Assembly: GCA_021234155.1 (NCBI GenBank)
Contig: JAJEKV010000004.1
Span: 23,903,122-23,967,121, forward strand
Source: Isoetes taiwanensis
Lineage: Eukaryota; Streptophyta; Lycopodiopsida; Isoetales; Isoetaceae
Reading direction: 5' to 3'
DNA length: 64,000 nucleotides
Part shown: piece by piece, positions 60,216 to 64,000 of the stretch
Layout of the letters: each line of letters starts with the position of its first letter
Position numbering within the stretch: position 1 is the stretch's first letter
The notes under the pieces: generated by a model
What the model saw: only the letters and a program-made list of their open reading frames with translations
What the model was told of the DNA's origin: nothing
Database searches by the model: none
Program-made: the position numbers and the translations under genes

Positions 60216-61892
60216 TGGCGCTCCCCTCCAAATATACGATGCCCCATCGTACATCTCGTGGGAAATCCACCATCCGGCCCTCTGTCTATCCCGCACCTAG
60301 GATCACCGTGGTGTGGGAGGGGGATATGAAGGTGTCTTGTGCTCCCTTCCCATATGTGCTCCTATAACAACAAAAGCATAAACATAACGTCAGCACTAGC
60401 AATAATAGCACAATCAACTACCTCGAAGGGTAGCGTATCCATACAACCATAGATACATCAAAGATAATAATAAACCACAAAACATATGAGCTCCTACCCA
60501 GGCTCAGACTCGTAAGGGAAGTAGACTGATGGTTGGGCCTCAAGCAGACCGAGATATAACAATGGTGGGGCTGGCTATAGATAATGGTTAGGGTTGACCA
60601 TTCCATCGGCCCCTCCTGTGCATACTTTGAAAATGGGCTAAATCAGACTCTGACATGACTGTAACCTGCCGGAGACACTGTCGGTATCACCCAACAAGAG
60701 TACTTCGGATTGCATCTCCCCGGTCCAATGAGGTAGGAAGAGTTGCATCTCCCTTTTCCAGAGAATAGTGGCTCCATGGGCGGCTAGAGGATCGCGAAGG
60801 CACACGTCCGTACCCGATTGAACTCCCCAAAACAAGAGCCAGGCCGACACCTGCAACTCTTGAGACTCAGGGGGACACCATTGATCCAGGAAGTGTCTGA
60901 CCCATACCTGGCCCACATGAAGTGACCGACTATAGACCTAGCTCGCTACGGGTCCCCAGTAGCCGCGCTCAGCAGGGACCTCCCTCTATTTTGCTACTAA
61001 CCTTGTTATGTGGTGCTCAGTCACTACATAACCTCCATAGCCTGGTGGGCTCTATGCACAGGCCGCATCTAATAGGAATTAAGGGTTCTAAACTAGGAGC
61101 ATCATCTAGATAATGGCCACTAGGTCTCTACCGCCTTCCCAATACAAGAGGAGCAAACATGATCAACCAACATCATATATCCATATAACATAATAAATAA
61201 TGAGAATAACATCTAATCCTAATCGCATGCATCTAACTTAAAGTTAGGGTTCACTATTTAGGGTTCAAGATCTAGACTGAAGTTTCTAGAATGGCTCTAC
61301 TAGAGATACAAATGCTAACCCACCTGGAAAAAGACTCTACTCCAAATACCTGCTCCTGGGGAACTCCCTCCTGTGCCCGGTGTCTCCATGATCTTTACGG
61401 GGTTCGAAGTAGATTCCATGCCTTTCGATGTGCATATGCTCTGGGGGCTGCGGAGCTAGGCTATGCCACAATAGATAGTTCCCGAAGTTTCGAGTGCAAA
61501 CAAGGTTCCAAGACTGTTGGAGCAAAAAAAAATGGCGTAGGGTTAGGGTTTGGTCGTTTATAGGTTAGGGTTGTCATGTCACATGGCTGTCACATTTAAG
61601 GGACTGGACGGGACTTGAACCCTAACCAAAAAGGCCACGGTGATTTGGATGAAACCGAATCACACGCTCCAGACCTGATGATTAATCGTCACAGTGGCTC
61701 CAATTGGGTGCATCCATGTGGCATGTGCCCAACAGGGGGCCATGTGGAAACTGGTCCATCCCTAAGGTTGGCTAAGTTATCCATGCTCCCTTCCATGCTT
61801 ATACGAAATACAAGGCTACTAAAGTAGGCTTGTATGGTGATGTGGCCTAGAAATATACGTATTTATACTGTATATTTTAGGGGAACGTCACA
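60216..61892 (-). mobile_element. 5' LTR of the minus-strand retrotransposon
   Basis: The inner edge on the minus strand ends GGGAGCGCCA next to the primer site. The outer edge is a likely start TGTGACGTTCCCC at 61892. The length of about 1.68 kb suits a Gypsy-type LTR. It includes several short ORFs without meaning. The matching 3' LTR is not in the window, except for the diverged relative at 49.3 kb. Confidence 0.6.
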
Positions 61893-63999
61893 GTGAGAAG
61901 CACAAAAGATCGAAGCTCCATTGTTGAAGAGTGATTATTGGTCAAGATACACTAGTAAATGTAAGTTGAAGTGGGGAAAAAATTTCTATGCATTGCATGG
62001 GTGAAAGTAATTGAGGCTCCATTCTGGGGTCCCATGAAGGCCAGGAGAAAGTCTCCCTTAGTTTTATCTCCCTAAATACACCAAGCATTAAACATTAGAG
62101 GGGCACATACTTGAGACAAGAGTTTTGTTTAGCAGGCTTGTCTAACCTCCTATACAACAATTCCTGTAATTCTAGCTTGTCCATGTTTCCTGTCACATTG
62201 GCTAAAATCAATTGAGCCCATTAGATTCGTTATTTTCTGAATCTACGTCTTACAAAGTTCTAAAAACTCAAGAAAATTACCCTTTTCCAATTCGTTTTCT
62301 ATTGAACGCACCTATGTTGGATTTTTCTTGAATCGAGAAGTGGCAAAACCAGAGACACAGCATAAACGCAAGCTTAGTTCCTTCTACATGCTATGCTTTT
62401 TTGCAGAACGGAGTTGTCGACAAATGCATCTCTTACTTTAGCTTTGGTTTTCCTTGGCAAACTGGGACAACTTGGCACCGAGTCTTTGAAGGACATATAA
62501 TTCGGCATACACACAGGTTCTTGCTGGTAAGTCTTATATCTAAGAAATGTCTCTTCTAGACATTTGTTATGAGCAAATTGCAGAAGATTGAAAAGCCGTA
62601 ACCATATGAAATGGAAGTAGACAGAGACAAGAGATAGGGACATGCACCTTGTTTTTACCAGCTCTGGCCTACACTCTGCAAAAACTTGTTTGCATTGTTT
62701 CTTGCTTCTTGTAATTCAATGTCCCCTTAGTACGCCCTTGGTGTGCGAAAGTGTAATTGTATGATATGAATCCCATCGTTTCTTTGTTTCTCATGCCCGA
62801 GTTGATTTCATATTCCACTATAACCATTTTTGAATTCTATTCTCTCTCTCCATCTAGTACCAAATGCTCCATCCTGCAGTCTATGTGGAGGTCCATGCAT
62901 CTTTGAATGTCAGGTAAACAATCTTGTTCAGAAGTTCAGTTAATGACCGTTTTAATCTTGCCACAATTAGGCTATTATTTGCAATTGCAAAATCAACCAG
63001 GTTCTCTGGAGACAAAGCCATCATAAAGCATAAACTCATATATCTTCTTCAGTTAATAAATAATTAAAAAATGACAAGCTTATGTGAGATTTCTCTAACT
63101 GTGCCTTCGATGTTATTAGGCCCATTAATCAATGACTCTGCCACACTACATTCCCTAAATAAACATTGTTAGAGGCCACAAAGCCAAGATGAGCTTGCAC
63201 AAGTTCTAGGCCATATTGTGGAAAGAGCACTCAATAGAATACATAGTGTTGTGTATGGATGCCAATTACTACAACACTATGGATATCAATTACTATAATA
63301 TTATGACCACATTGAAATTATTTCCTATCAATCATTGATGTATCTTTATTGTCTACACAAAATTTATCGCGGCGGCCTTCTTTTATTCAAAACTCATGCA
63401 GTTGGACCCCAGTTACCGTCCAACATTTGATAATGCAATACCCAAGTGATTCTGGATTGAAATAAAGCAGCGTAGTAGTATCTTGTGTCAACCCTAATTT
63501 AGAAATTACACAGTGAATTTAGTTTATTCTTTTTAGAAAGTTGATCAATACTTTTTCTTATTGAAGGTTCATGTGTTCGCAACACATCAAACGTCAAGTA
63601 GAATTATCAATTTGCAGATTTAACATCATCAATAATTGAAGATGCCCCATCATCACTAGAGTGATATTTTTGCGATTACGAAACAAATCTAAAGGGAACT
63701 CCAATACAACATCTCTCGACACAAAGGCTGATGAGTTGTCGAAGGTGCTCATCCACCGTCGATAAAAGTCACCTAGATTTAGCGCAATGATGTAGTCTTC
63801 TTTCATTTGTGACATCTCTGCAAACGTCAAAACATAATTGCAAATCAATGATAGAATTCATAAAAGCATTATGCCATTATTAAGGGACATTGATCTCTAA
63901 ATAATGAGGAAAGAAAATATCATAAAAAATGGTTCGTCGCGCAAAACGTATAAATATACAGTCATTTTGCTATGGTTTCAATATGATTGTGGTGTTATA
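61893..63999. other. Mostly unassigned; three exon-like pieces
   Basis: 62406-62527 (+) lies between TTTTTTGCAG and GTAAGT and is open (NGVVDKCISYFSFGFPWQTG and on). 62875-62916 (+) lies between a TAG and GTAAAC and reads NAPSCSLCGGPCIFECQ, a CxxCG zinc-ribbon shape like the C-terminus of PDCD2-type proteins. 63594-63832 (-) follows a TTTGCAG acceptor and reads EMSQMKEDYIIALNLGDFYR and on to a stop. None is assigned with confidence. Confidence 0.25.
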
Positions 64000-64000
64000 T

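Overview
The window looks like nuclear DNA of a streptophyte, most likely a seed-free plant or a charophyte alga. It carries plant-type intron-bearing genes: two MAPEG/MGST3-like genes, a chloroplast-type MsrB exon and a PLS-type PPR fragment. These sit in a sea of Ty3/Gypsy, LINE and other repeats, and no bacterial-style operons are present. I cannot name the species. Only two genes are clearly intact: the divergent MAPEG pair at 52.3-55.5 kb. Most other coding material is mobile or broken.

Layout. 1-9221 and 17802-27029 are two copies of one segmental tandem duplication (period about 17.8 kb). Each copy holds a PPR fragment, a coiled-coil ORF (intact only in the second copy) and two tandem copies of a roughly 1.5-kb repeat module. 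9.4-9.7 kb is a LINE 3' fragment. 10.35-15.4 kb, between partial copies of the repeat module, holds a small ORF with a histone-H3-like N-terminus and, convergently, a long transposase-like gene of an unclassified family. 27.0-30.5 kb is the most interesting locus: a multi-exon gene that joins a glutamate-rich linker, a ParB-like domain and a beta-class (permuted) amino-DNA-methyltransferase. Its introns and 3' end carry at least eight copies of a 14-16 bp AT-rich palindrome that I did not find elsewhere. 31.0-42.6 kb is a Ty3/Gypsy remnant (minus strand) split by a head-to-head pair of LINEs (32.9-39.75 kb) that share one 7-bp target duplication. 42.6-51 kb mixes a second retroelement gag, a 436-bp inverted-repeat element, unrecognised exon-like pieces, a duplicated MsrB exon, an LTR remnant and a polyadenylated LINE ORF1 fragment. 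52-55.5 kb is the MAPEG pair. 56.5-58.8 kb is another LINE, which abuts the gag of an LTR retrotransposon whose tRNA-Met primer site and LTR lie at 60.2-61.9 kb. The last 2 kb has only small possible exons.

A caution applies to every broken ORF here. The two duplicated copies differ mainly at CTG/CAG trinucleotides, which in one copy or the other are replaced by CG, CCG or ACG. This looks like systematic miscalling at CHG (probably methylated) sites rather than mutation. Many frameshifts and stops in transposons, and perhaps those in the methyltransferase gene, may therefore be sequencing artefacts. The MAPEG genes show none of this.
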